A DNA stretch of 64,000 nt from Hymenobacter psoromatis. GTDB lineage: Bacteria; Bacteroidota; Bacteroidia; Cytophagales; Hymenobacteraceae. Every line of letters begins with the position of its first letter. The first letter of the stretch is position 1. The translations under genes and the position numbers were made by a program. The notes below the pieces were generated by a model. It saw nothing but the letters and a program-made list of their open reading frames with translations, ran no database searches and was not told where the DNA came from. Location: the NCBI GenBank assembly GCA_001596155.1, contig CP014771.1, positions 3,100,001 to 3,164,000 of the forward strand, read 5' to 3'. Below, piece after piece: positions 26,522 to 35,073 of this stretch.

Positions 26522-27874
26522 ATGCTCTTTTATACCGTCATGAAGCCCGTGGTGCGCCTGGGGTTGCGCGTGTTTTTTCGCCGCCTTGAAGTGCGCCACC
26601 GCGAACGCCTGCGCCTGCTGGGGCCGCTCATGCTGTGCGGCAACCACCCCAACACCCTTATGGACCCGCTCGTGACGGCCGTGCAGCGCCACCAGCCCAT
26701 CGCGTTTCTGGCCAAAAGCACATTTTTCAAAAACCCTATTCTGGGGGCCATCATGCGCTCGGGCAACTGCATTCCCATCTACCGGCGGCAGGATGCGGAA
26801 GGTAGCGCCGATGCGCCTACCCCCGCCCAGCTGGCCGCCAGCAACGAGGCCAGCTTTGGGCGCTGCTACGATTATCTAGAGCGCGGCGGCACGGTCATGA
26901 TTTTTCCGGAGGGTACCAGCGTGAGCGAACGCCGGCTGCGGCCGCTCAAGACCGGCGCGGCGCGCATTGCGCTGGGCACCGAGGCGCGGCACGATTTTCG
27001 GCTGGGTTTGCAGCTGGTGTGCGTGGGCACCAACTACTTCGACCCCAGCCACTTTCGCTCCGACGTGCTGCTCAACGTGGCCCCGCCCATTCGGGTGGCC
27101 GACTACGCCGCCCGCTACCACCAGGACCCCGACGCGGCGGCCGACGAGCTGACGGAGGAAATCCGCCAGCGCCTCACGCGCCGCCTCGTCATCAGCCGCG
27201 ATGCCGAAGACGACCAGTTGGCCCAGCAGGTTGAGCGCACCTTCGGCAACCACCTCAACCCCGACGACGACCCCACTACCCTCTACGACAACTTCCAGCT
27301 CAGCCGCACGCTGCTCGATGCCGTGGCCTGGTTTGAGCAGCACGACCCCGGCCGCCTGGCGGCGTTGCGCGAAGCCCTGGGGGCTTATCTGAGTGATTTA
27401 GAAAGCAATAAGCTCGACGACGACGCCCTCGACCAGAGCCAGCGCCCCGGCACCCGCCTGGCTGACTACCTCAACCTGCTGCTGGGCTTCCCGGTGTGGC
27501 TCTACGGCCTCCTTACCAACTACTTACCCTACAAGCTGCCCGCCGAAGTGGCCCACCGTGCCACCAGGGAAACGGAGTTCATTGCGGCCATTATGCTGGG
27601 GGTAGGGATAGTCACGTTTCCGCTGGCCTACGCCCTGGAAGCGGCCGCCGTGCAGCACTGGCTCACGCACGACTGGCGGCTTACCCTACTGTTTGTCATC
27701 ACTTTACCACTAACCGGCTTCTACGCTCTGGGCTATTGGCAAACGCTGAGCGCCCGCCTCAAGCGCCTGCGCGTACGCCGGCTGCCAGGCACTACGCTGG
27801 CTGCCCTGCAAGGCCAGCGCGCCACGGTGCTGCGCCTGCTCGATGAGGCGCAAGCGGCCTACACCCGCCAGTAG
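26522..27874 (+). CDS. PlsC-like 1-acylglycerol-3-phosphate acyltransferase with C-terminal membrane domain
   Basis: Acyltransferase of 450 residues. The first half is the PlsC domain with the catalytic NHPNTLMD (His41/Asp46), a GNCIPIYRR block, and FPEGTSVSERRLRPLKTGAA, which binds the phosphate. The second half adds a helical region and three hydrophobic segments near residues 315-330, 355-380 and 385-410, an extension seen in long Bacteroidota homologues. Likely substrate is lysophosphatidate or a related glycerolipid. The stop TAG (27872-27874) is supplied by the palindromic repeat that follows. Confidence 0.85.
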   Translation: MLFYTVMKPVVRLGLRVFFRRLEVRHRERLRLLGPLMLCGNHPNTLMDPLVTAVQRHQPIAFLAKSTFFKNPILGAIMRSGNCIPIYRRQDAEGSADAPTPAQLAASNEASFGRCYDYLERGGTVMIFPEGTSVSERRLRPLKTGAARIALGTEARHDFRLGLQLVCVGTNYFDPSHFRSDVLLNVAPPIRVADYAARYHQDPDAAADELTEEIRQRLTRRLVISRDAEDDQLAQQVERTFGNHLNPDDDPTTLYDNFQLSRTLLDAVAWFEQHDPGRLAALREALGAYLSDLESNKLDDDALDQSQRPGTRLADYLNLLLGFPVWLYGLLTNYLPYKLPAEVAHRATRETEFIAAIMLGVGIVTFPLAYALEAAAVQHWLTHDWRLTLLFVITLPLTGFYALGYWQTLSARLKRLRVRRLPGTTLAALQGQRATVLRLLDEAQAAYTRQ

Positions 27875-27980
27875 CGCGAACTTTCCAGTTCGTGCGCCAG
27901 CGCCAGCGAGCAGGCGGCACCACGCGGCGCGAATGGATGTGCTCGCTCCGCTCGCGCGCGAACTGGAAAGTTCGCGCTAC
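27871..27980. repeat. Inverted pair of GTAGCGCGAAC hairpins between convergent genes
   Basis: GTAGCGCGAACTTTCCAGTT (27871-27890) recurs inverted, ending GCTAC at 27980. The unit is the same as at 3328 and in 32619-32719. It fills the gap between the acyltransferase and the response-regulator-flavoprotein gene (stop at 27982); one arm contains the acyltransferase stop. Confidence 0.88.
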
Positions 27981-27981
27981 T

Positions 27982-29637
27982 TTACTCATCTAAATACTGA
28001 TGCACGAACTTGATGGCCATGCTTCCCTCGCCCACGGCCGAGGCAACGCGGGCCATCGCCCCGGCGCGGCCATCGCCGGCGGCAAACATACCGGGCACGC
28101 AAGTCTCTAATAGATAGGGCTCACGGTCTTTCTTCCAGGAGGCTTGGTAGCGTGGGTCGGCCACGAGGTCGCGGCCGGTGAGCAGGTAGCCTTTGGGGTC
28201 GCAGAGGGCCAGGTGGCATACCCACTCGGTGCTAGGCTTGGCCCCGATGAAGATGAACAGCGCGCGCGCGGGCCGCTTCTCGGGCTCGTGGCCCTCCTGC
28301 TGAATAACCACAGCTTCGAGCGAGTGCTCGCCGCAGGCTTCGCGCACCTGGGTGTGGGGCAGGATTTCGATGTTGGGCGTTTGGGCAATCTGCTCGATGA
28401 GGTAGGCCGACATGCTGGCGGCCAGGCTTTTACCCCGAATCATAATGAACACCCGCGAGGCGAAAGTAGCCAGGTACATGGCCGCCTGCCCCGCCGAATT
28501 TCCCCCGCCAATGATATATACCGGCTGGTTGCTGCAACTGCGCGCCTCGGTGCGGGCGGCCCCATAATACACGCCCGCGCCACTAAGGCGCGCCAGCCCC
28601 GGTGCCTCCAGCACGCGGTAGCTGACGCCGGTAGTGAGCACCACGGCGCGGGTCTTTATCTCCGTCTTATCGCTTAGCGTCAATACCTTATAGCCATCCT
28701 GAATGCAGATGTCAACGACCTCCTGCGGGGCCATAAACTCGGCTCCCAGGCGGGTGGCTTGGCTCCAGGCGCGGTGGGCCAGCTCGGCCCCGCTGAGGCC
28801 GGTCGGGAAGCCCAGGTAGTTTTCGATGCGCGACGACGAGCCGGCCTGCCCGCCGGGCGTTTGCCGCTCGATGATGAGCGTTTTCAGCCCTTCGGAAGCG
28901 CCGTAAACAGCGGCGGCCAGTCCGGCTGGCCCCGCGCCAATTACTACCACATCATACAGCTCCTGCTTGGCCTCAACTAACAGGCCCAGGTGCCGGGCCA
29001 GGTCGAGCTTATTGGGCTTGGCTAGGGCCTGCCCATCGGGGCAAATGACGAACGGCAGGTCTTCGGGCGTGAAGCCGTTAGCTTCCATCAGCGCCTTGGC
29101 CTCGGCATCTTTCTCAAAATCAAGCCATTGGTAGCCCACCATGTAGCCGCTGAGAAAATCCTTGAGCTCGTGCGAGAGCGGCGACCACTGAAAACCAATG
29201 AGCCGCACGCCCGCAAACGCCGGCCGGTACGTGGCCTGCCAGCTGGCCAGCAAGTCGTGCAAAGTGGGGTAGAGCAGCTGCTCGGGCGGGTCCCAGGGCT
29301 TGAGTAAATAGTAGTCGAGTTGCGCCGAATTGATGGCCTTGATGGCCGCCGTAGTGTCGGCGTAGGCGGTGAGCAGCACGCGCTTGGCTTCCGGGAACAG
29401 CTCGCGGGCGCGGGTCAGCACCGCTACCCCCTCCACTTCGGGCATGCGCTGGTCGGCCAGCACCAGGGCCAGCGGCTCGGCGCGGGCGCGCAGCTCGGTG
29501 AGGGTCGCGAGGGCCTCGGGCCCAGAATTGACGCTCAGGATGCGGTAGTCCTGCCGAAATTCCTGGCGCAGGTCGCGCGTAATGGCCGCCAGCACCTGGG
29601 CGTCGTCATCAACGGTGAGGATAATCGGCTTTTTCAT
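27982..29637 (-). CDS. Response regulator-thioredoxin-reductase-like flavoprotein fusion
   Basis: A 551-residue fusion. Residues 1-125 are a receiver domain with the phospho-acceptor Asp62 (ADQRMP), an acidic pair at DDD (10-12) and Lys113. Residues 140-215 form a thioredoxin-like spacer. Residues 228-540 are a TrxB-type fold with FAD motif GAGPAG (234-239) and NADPH motif GGGNSA (377-382). The CxxC redox pair of true thioredoxin reductases is missing: the equivalent stretch is YYGAARTEARSC (357-368). It therefore should not reduce thioredoxin. It is downstream of the histidine kinase gene and presumably its partner. Confidence 0.9.
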   Translation of the reverse strand: MKKPIILTVDDDAQVLAAITRDLRQEFRQDYRILSVNSGPEALATLTELRARAEPLALVLADQRMPEVEGVAVLTRARELFPEAKRVLLTAYADTTAAIKAINSAQLDYYLLKPWDPPEQLLYPTLHDLLASWQATYRPAFAGVRLIGFQWSPLSHELKDFLSGYMVGYQWLDFEKDAEAKALMEANGFTPEDLPFVICPDGQALAKPNKLDLARHLGLLVEAKQELYDVVVIGAGPAGLAAAVYGASEGLKTLIIERQTPGGQAGSSSRIENYLGFPTGLSGAELAHRAWSQATRLGAEFMAPQEVVDICIQDGYKVLTLSDKTEIKTRAVVLTTGVSYRVLEAPGLARLSGAGVYYGAARTEARSCSNQPVYIIGGGNSAGQAAMYLATFASRVFIMIRGKSLAASMSAYLIEQIAQTPNIEILPHTQVREACGEHSLEAVVIQQEGHEPEKRPARALFIFIGAKPSTEWVCHLALCDPKGYLLTGRDLVADPRYQASWKKDREPYLLETCVPGMFAAGDGRAGAMARVASAVGEGSMAIKFVHQYLDE

Positions 29638-29643
29638 AAAAAA

Positions 29644-29713
29644 TGTGCGGTAAGCTTCAGCTTGCCATCGGTTTACAGATTTTTACTTACGGCAAGCTAA
29701 AGCTTACCGCACA
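29644..29713. repeat. Palindromic repeat, GGTAAGCTT family
   Basis: TGTGCGGTAAGCTTCAGC... (29644-29666) and its complement (29691-29713) pair at 22 of 23 positions. The hairpin lies within the histidine kinase-response regulator operon, between stop 29719 and start 29637. Confidence 0.87.
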
Positions 29714-29718
29714 GTCGG

Positions 29719-31113
29719 TTACCCCACCGGGAGCCAGACCGAAAACTCGGTGCGGCCAGACACCGACGTGGCTTCCAGCCGGCCGCCGTGCTCCCGCACG
29801 ATGCGCCGGGCAATATCGAGGCCCAGGCCGCTGCCCTCGCCGGCGGCCTTGGTGGTGTAAAAAGGCTCAAACAGGTGGGCCAGTACTTCGGCCGTAATGC
29901 CGCTGCCGTTGTCGATAATGCTGACGCAGACGCCGCCCGGCTGCTTGGCGGTGTGCACCGCCAAGCAGCCGCCGGAGGGGGGTAGGGCGTCGATGGCGTT
30001 ATCTATCAAGTTGGTCCACACCTGGTTGAGCTGACCTATTTCGGCGCTCACGCGCGGTACGTCGGGGGCGTAAACACGGGTGAGCTTGACGTTTTTTTGA
30101 CGCAGGGCATAGTCGAAAATATTAAGCGTGCTGTCGAGGCTGGCGGCTACGTCGAGCAGCTCGCGGCCGCCGGCGCGGTCCATGTGCGAGTAGGTTTTGA
30201 CGTTGCCGACCAGCGTGCTGATGCGCTGGCTAGCCTCGCGAATATCGTGGGTGAGGCGCAGCACCGACACGTGGCTTTCGAGCCAGGCCAACGCGGCCGG
30301 CCGGGCCGCCGCCGACAGCGGGGTGACCAGCGGCCCCAGCGTGGTGGCCGAGTGGCCGGCATCCAAGAGGTTGGGGGCCAGCGCGAAGCCATCGGGGCAG
30401 CCCTGGGCATCGAGCCAGTCGGCCAGCTCATCTTCGGCGTCGGCGCGGGCCAGGGCCGAGCGGGGGGGTAGGGCCCCGACAGGCCCACCCACGCTGAGCA
30501 GCGCCGCTACGGCCTCGGCGGGCGGGCAGGCCAGCAGCAGGTTTTTGAGCAGTATCGGCTTGTTTTTCAACATATTGCCCAGGGCATCGGCGGCGCGGGC
30601 AATGGCGGCGGCGGGGTTGTTGAGCTCGTGGGCCAGGCCCGCCGAGAGCTTGCCCAGGGCGCGCAGCTTGTCGTCGCGCTCCTGGCCGCGCACCTCGTCG
30701 CGGGCGCGGTCGCTCATGATGCCCACCAGCCGCTGCACCAGCTCGGGGCTCACCTGCTCCAGGGCCGGAAACTCGGTGCGGGGCAGCAGATATAGCAGAG
30801 TTTCACCAACAGCAATGCCTTCTCCTCTAATTACTTGCAGCCGCGAATAAGGCAGCACCCCACTAATATTGCCGGCCGCCACCCGAAACACCAGCTCCGA
30901 AGCTCCGTTGCTATCACGGAAGTACTGCATGCCGCCGCGCACTACGCCCATCATCGTATCGGCGGGGTCGCCGGCGTGCACGATGACCTCGCCATCGGCA
31001 TATTGGCGCAGCTCGCCGGCTTGCAGCAGCCAGGCCAGCACTTCGGCGGGCAGGTTTTGGAAAGCCGTGATGCCCGTAAGCGCGGCGGGGTCGGGGGAAA
31101 ATTGCTGAGCCAT
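29719..31113 (-). CDS. Cyclic-nucleotide-domain sensor histidine kinase
   Basis: A 464-residue soluble kinase. Residues 15-130 match the cNMP-binding fold (EVIVHAGDPADTMMGVVRG), but not all cyclic-nucleotide-contacting residues are evident. The H-box is LSAGLAHELNNPAAA with the phospho-acceptor His162. The ATPase domain shows NLIDNAIDAL, DNGSGI and GEGSGLGLDIA. No membrane segment. It is transcribed ahead of the receiver-flavoprotein fusion, a pairing that makes a two-component system plausible, probably redox- or small-molecule-linked. Divergent from mcrB with 114 bp between starts. Confidence 0.9.
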   Translation of the reverse strand: MAQQFSPDPAALTGITAFQNLPAEVLAWLLQAGELRQYADGEVIVHAGDPADTMMGVVRGGMQYFRDSNGASELVFRVAAGNISGVLPYSRLQVIRGEGIAVGETLLYLLPRTEFPALEQVSPELVQRLVGIMSDRARDEVRGQERDDKLRALGKLSAGLAHELNNPAAAIARAADALGNMLKNKPILLKNLLLACPPAEAVAALLSVGGPVGALPPRSALARADAEDELADWLDAQGCPDGFALAPNLLDAGHSATTLGPLVTPLSAAARPAALAWLESHVSVLRLTHDIREASQRISTLVGNVKTYSHMDRAGGRELLDVAASLDSTLNIFDYALRQKNVKLTRVYAPDVPRVSAEIGQLNQVWTNLIDNAIDALPPSGGCLAVHTAKQPGGVCVSIIDNGSGITAEVLAHLFEPFYTTKAAGEGSGLGLDIARRIVREHGGRLEATSVSGRTEFSVWLPVG

Positions 31114-31227
31114 ACGGCTAGTAACCGGCCCGCCACGGCGAAGTTGGGGACCGCGCCAGCAGACAAGCCGCGCCCGAAACCGGGGGCAACCCGTGCCGTT
31201 GCCGGCCGGCCGGTGTTCTTTTGCACC

Positions 31228-32520
31228 GTGCCCACCGTCCCTACCCCCACCCCGCCGCCCGCGCTGCTCACCCGCGAACAGGTGCTGCGCGCCCTGCGCC
31301 TGGCAGAGCGCGAGGGCCGTCGCCTACCCCCCAGTACCGTGTATGAGCTGCTGTATCGGGGGCGCCGCTACCCGCCCCGCGCCGTGGCCGAGCTGGCCTA
31401 CCGCCTGGCCCTGGCCAACCCGCAGGCGCGCTGGCCCCACGCCGCCGGCCAGCCCACCAATGCCCAGCTCGAAGCCCTCGACTTCACCATCGCGGCCAAG
31501 CGCCCCATGCTGGCCGCCGGCTCGGCCCACGACCACGAGCAGGCCGCCGAGCAGCAGGCCGAAAACCTGTACGTGGGCTCCGAAACCTCCCTGCGCGGCG
31601 CGGCCGTGGCCGAGCCCGGCGCAACTTATTCCATCCCCCCCTACACCGAGGCCGACGCGCTGGCCGAGCTTTTTATCACTGCTAATGAGCTGGCTGACAG
31701 CTTATCTGGCCTGCTCCGCCGCCGGGCGCTGCTGCTGCAAGGGCCGCCCGGCACCGGCAAAACCTACCTGGCGCGCCGCCTGGCCTGGCTGCTGCTGGGC
31801 GCGCGGGACGAGGGCCGCATCGAGCTGGTGCAGTTTCACCCCAGCTACGGCTACGAGGATTTTATGCTAGGCTTCCGGCCGGGGCCGAAGGGGCAGTTTG
31901 GGCTGGTGCCGGGGGTGCTGCCGTTGCTGTGCCAGCGCGCCGCCCAGCACCCCGAGCGGCCCTATTTCTTGCTGATTGACGAGTTGAACCGCGGCAACGT
32001 GGCCCGCATTTTTGGCGAGTTTTTGCTGCTATTAGAACCCGACAAGCGTGGGCCGGCCCACGCCCTGCGCCTGCCCTACGCCCCACCCGAGGCACTGCGG
32101 TTTTTCGTGCCCGATAACCTGTACGTCATCGGCACGCTCAACCTGGCCGACCGCTCATTGGCCCCGCTCGACTACGCCCTGCGGCGGCGTTTTGCCTTCG
32201 TGGCCATGCGGCCGCAGTTTGGCGAATCATTGCGTAAACTCCTACTGGATAAGCAAGTACCCGCACCGCTCATCGCCTTGCTGACCGAGCGGATGGCGGC
32301 CCTCAACCACGTGATTGCCGCCGACCCCGAGCTGGGACCCGATTTTGAAATCGGCCACAGCTACTTCTGCGCGCCCCCTACCCCCCTTGGCGCGGCCGAG
32401 GCCAGCGCCTGGCTGCGCTTGATTTTTGAGCAGGAAATCGGCCCGCTGCTGGCCGACTACTGGCGCGAACAGCCCGACAAAGCCGCCGCCCAGCTGCGCC
32501 GGCTGCTGGCTGACGTGTAG
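31228..32520 (+). CDS. mcrB: McrB-like AAA+ GTPase subunit of a type IV restriction system
   Basis: Motor subunit of McrBC, which cuts modified DNA. A GTG at 31228 gives 430 residues; the frame is open further upstream, but only antisense to the kinase gene. The first 90 residues are a distinct N-terminal DNA-recognition domain (LTREQVLRALRLAEREGRRL). Walker A is GPPGTGKT (172-179) and Walker B FLLIDELNRGN (247-257). The McrB guanine-specificity motif normally written NTADRS reads NLADRS (305-310). A sensor region LDYALRRRFAF follows. mcrC lies 260 bp downstream behind a nested palindrome. Confidence 0.88.
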   Translation: MPTVPTPTPPPALLTREQVLRALRLAEREGRRLPPSTVYELLYRGRRYPPRAVAELAYRLALANPQARWPHAAGQPTNAQLEALDFTIAAKRPMLAAGSAHDHEQAAEQQAENLYVGSETSLRGAAVAEPGATYSIPPYTEADALAELFITANELADSLSGLLRRRALLLQGPPGTGKTYLARRLAWLLLGARDEGRIELVQFHPSYGYEDFMLGFRPGPKGQFGLVPGVLPLLCQRAAQHPERPYFLLIDELNRGNVARIFGEFLLLLEPDKRGPAHALRLPYAPPEALRFFVPDNLYVIGTLNLADRSLAPLDYALRRRFAFVAMRPQFGESLRKLLLDKQVPAPLIALLTERMAALNHVIAADPELGPDFEIGHSYFCAPPTPLGAAEASAWLRLIFEQEIGPLLADYWREQPDKAAAQLRRLLADV

Positions 32521-32524
32521 GGCC

Positions 32525-32773
32525 GTGCGGTAAGCTTTAGCTTGTCGTGGTGAAGCAGCGTTCTTTCACTTTTAGCACTCTATTAACTGCTGTTACGCCC
32601 TACCTTATTCGAGATGGCAGCGGGGAGTAGCGCGAACTTTGTAGTTCGCGTCCCCGCGCCGTTCAAGCCATTTTAACGGCGCGGGGACGCGAACTACAAA
32701 GTTCGCGCTACTCCCCGCTACGTAACAGCAGCTATTAAAACAACATTTTACGGCAAGCTAAAGCTTACCGCAC
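32525..32773. repeat. Three-level nested palindrome between mcrB and mcrC
   Basis: Outer arms 32525-32544 and 32754-32773 are perfect 20-bp inverse copies of the GGTAAGCTT family. Within them, CTGCTGTTACG (32587-32597) pairs with 32721-32731. Innermost, 32619-32663 and 32675-32719 are perfect 45-bp inverse copies of the GTAGCGCGAAC family with an 11-base loop. No gene is inside. The nest suggests one repeat inserted into another. Confidence 0.92.
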
Positions 32774-32779
32774 ATTTTC

Positions 32780-33811
32780 GTGATTCCGCTGGCTACCCTT
32801 TATTATTTGTTGTGCTATGCCTGGCAGCGCCTGCCCGAGCTGGCGGTGCTGCAAGCCACTGAGGCCGCACCCTTTCAGCGCCCGCTGGAGCTGCTGACCC
32901 AGATGCTGTTGCACGCCACACGCCAGCTGCTGCGCCGCGGCCTGCCCCTATCGTTTAGCAGCATAGAGCAGGAAGCCAGAGAGTTGCGAGGGCGCATTGA
33001 ATTGGCACCCACGCTGGGCCGGGCGCTGCTGCCCCAGGGCCGCGCCGTGTGCCGCTTCGATGAGCTGAGCCCCAACCAGCCGCTGCACCGGCTGCTGGCC
33101 GGCACGCTGGCCGCCCTGGCCCCTCACCCCGGCCTACCCCTGGCGCTGCGCCGCGAGGTGAGCGAGGCGCGCCGCCGCCTGCCCGCCGGCGTGGTGCCAC
33201 TGGTGCCGGCCGCGCCGGTGTTTGGGGCGCTGCGGCGACAGCGGCTGGCGGCGGCCGAGGCATTTTTGCTGCACCTGTGCGAGTTGATTTTTGATACGTC
33301 GCTGCCCGCGCCGGCCGCAGGCAGCCGGAGCCGCTTCCCCGATTTTCGGCGCGATGAGCGGCTGATGGCGCGGCTGTTTGAGCAGGCGGTGCGCAATTTT
33401 TACCGCCGCGAGCAGCGCCAGTACCGCGTGTTTGCCGAAACCATTGCCTGGCAGGCTGAGGCCGCCCACGCCGCCGACCTGGCGCTGCTGCCCACCATGC
33501 TCACCGACACGACGCTCGACAGCCCGGCCCGCAAGATTGTGCTCGATACCAAGTACTACGCCGCTGCCCTGCGCCCGCGCTACGACCAAGTGCGCCTCAT
33601 TGCGCCGCACCTCTACCAGCTTTTTGCCTACCTCCAAAACCTGCGCCCTACCCCCGGCCAGGCGCTCGAAGGCATTTTGCTGTATCCGGCGGCCACGGCG
33701 GCCGTGGACGTGCGCTACACGCTGGGCGGCCACCCGGTGCACATCGCGACGCTCGATTTGCAGCAGCCCTGGCCCGGCATTGCCGCCGATTTGCTGGCGC
33801 TGATTGCCTGA
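32780..33811 (+). CDS. mcrC: McrC-like nuclease subunit
   Basis: Nuclease partner of McrB, 343 residues starting at GTG 32780. The C-terminal PD-(D/E)XK site shows LPTMLTD (Asp243) then IVLDTKYY (Asp256, Lys258), the McrC arrangement. The N-terminus, PLATLYYLLCYAWQRLPE, is typical of McrC. It lacks a promoter of its own that I can see; with the 260-bp palindrome between it and mcrB, co-transcription is uncertain. Confidence 0.88.
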   Translation: MIPLATLYYLLCYAWQRLPELAVLQATEAAPFQRPLELLTQMLLHATRQLLRRGLPLSFSSIEQEARELRGRIELAPTLGRALLPQGRAVCRFDELSPNQPLHRLLAGTLAALAPHPGLPLALRREVSEARRRLPAGVVPLVPAAPVFGALRRQRLAAAEAFLLHLCELIFDTSLPAPAAGSRSRFPDFRRDERLMARLFEQAVRNFYRREQRQYRVFAETIAWQAEAAHAADLALLPTMLTDTTLDSPARKIVLDTKYYAAALRPRYDQVRLIAPHLYQLFAYLQNLRPTPGQALEGILLYPAATAAVDVRYTLGGHPVHIATLDLQQPWPGIAADLLALIA

Positions 33812-33854
33812 CTATTTACCCAACAACACCTTGCATCTAAAACCGACTGCGCAT

Positions 33855-33892
33855 AAAAAAGGGCTCGCACAATGCAGTGCGAACCCTTTTTT
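33855..33892. terminator. Bidirectional intrinsic terminator
   Basis: AAAAAAGGG...CCCTTTTTT around the stem TCGCAC/GTGCGA with a short loop. It serves both mcrC (stop 33811) and the lipoprotein gene on the other strand (stop 33930). Confidence 0.9.
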
Positions 33893-33929
33893 AGATATAA
33901 AAGCTATACCGGGCCAGGCCCGGCTGCCA

Positions 33930-34208
33930 TTACTTGGGGGCGGGGGTGGTGCCAGCGGCGGGAGCCGTCGTGGTGCCAGCAGCGGGAGCCATAGCGCCAT
34001 CGGTGGTGGTAGCACCAGCAGCGGGAGCCATAGCGCCATCAGCGCCAGCAGCGGGAGCGGCCGACATGGTCGAAGTCGAGTCCGTAGTGGTGCTCATGGT
34101 CGACTCGGTAGCAGCGGGCGTGGTGGTTTCGGTCGTGGCGGTTTTCGACTCGCACGAAGCCAGGCCAACGGCCAGGAACAGGGCAGATACTTTCAGAACG
34201 TTGTTCAT
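33930..34208 (-). CDS. Low-complexity Ala/Thr/Pro lipoprotein
   Basis: A 92-residue protein with a lipoprotein signal (lipobox GLASC) followed entirely by Thr/Ser/Ala/Pro/Gly repeats, including two copies of DGAMAPAAG. Probably an extended surface or periplasmic spacer; no domain. Its repetitive DNA makes it prone to length variation. Confidence 0.72.
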   Translation of the reverse strand: MNNVLKVSALFLAVGLASCESKTATTETTTPAATESTMSTTTDSTSTMSAAPAAGADGAMAPAAGATTTDGAMAPAAGTTTAPAAGTTPAPK

Positions 34209-34353
34209 CTTGGGGTAAATTTGAAGGGGGATTAACAGAAATCTGCCCTTAATGCCGCCGCTATGAAGAGGTAACCCGGTGGTTGTAAAAAAATATTTAA
34301 AAAATTCTCATGGGTTACTAATGCCCGTTAGCCTGCATTAAGCCCCGAAGCGA

Positions 34354-34950
34354 ATGAACATGGATAGCACCACGGCGCTGGCCGCCGACGCTCAACTCAT
34401 CAAAGCCATTCAGGGTGGCGATGAGCGGGCGCTCAGCCAGCTTTATCGCCTGCACTGGCCGATGGTTTCGCATTTCGTGCTGCAAAACAGCGGTTCGGAA
34501 GACGATGCCCGCGACGTGTACCAGGAAGGCGTAATGGTATTTTATGAGAAGGTACGCGAAGGCTCTCTGGAGCTGAGCTGCCAGATTAAAACCTACCTCT
34601 ACGCCGTGTGCCGCCGCCTGTGGCTCAAGCGCCTCACCTCCAAAAGCCGGCTGCACGGCGTGCGCCTGCTCGACGAGGAAGAATACGGCCCTTACCTCAA
34701 CACCGGGGCCGAGGACGATGTGCAGGAAGCCGAGGAGCACGACCGGCGCTTCGCGACAATGAGCGAGGCGCTGACCCACCTGGGCGAGCCCTGCCGCTCG
34801 CTGCTCGAAGGCTTTTACCTGCTCGATAAATCGATGCTGGACCTCACGGCGGAGCACGGCTACACCAACGCCGACACCGCCAAAACCCAGAAATACAAGT
34901 GCTTAACGCGCCTGAAGAAGTTGTTTTTCGCTAGTTATAAAGAAGCTTAA
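34354..34950 (+). CDS. ECF-type RNA polymerase sigma factor
   Basis: A 198-residue sigma-70 family protein with region 2 (DERALSQLYRLHWPMVSHF; DARDVYQEGVMVFYEKV) and region 4 (LTHLGEPCRSLLEGFYLLDK, helix-turn-helix AEHGYTNADTAKTQKYKCL). Translation may begin at the first Met or at the Met two codons later. It is followed by an REP-like palindrome and a membrane protease that may contain its anti-sigma domain. Confidence 0.9.
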   Translation: MNMDSTTALAADAQLIKAIQGGDERALSQLYRLHWPMVSHFVLQNSGSEDDARDVYQEGVMVFYEKVREGSLELSCQIKTYLYAVCRRLWLKRLTSKSRLHGVRLLDEEEYGPYLNTGAEDDVQEAEEHDRRFATMSEALTHLGEPCRSLLEGFYLLDKSMLDLTAEHGYTNADTAKTQKYKCLTRLKKLFFASYKEA

Positions 34951-34954
34951 TCCA

Positions 34955-35049
34955 TTTGTCATTGCGAGCGAAGCACGGCAATCGCACCAGAACGAAATCG
35001 TTTGGGTGTCGCGCTGAGGCGATTGCCGCGCTTCGCTCGCAGTGACAAA
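34955..35049. repeat. Palindromic repeat, GTCATTGCGAGC family
   Basis: TTTGTCATTGCGAGCGAAGC and its complement CGCTCGCAGTGACAAA close a long imperfect hairpin. It lies between the sigma factor and protease genes. Relatives at 39277-39363 and 49931-50025. This type of palindrome is known from many bacterial genomes. Confidence 0.88.
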
Positions 35050-35073
35050 CGCGAATAGGTCTCACCCAAAAAG

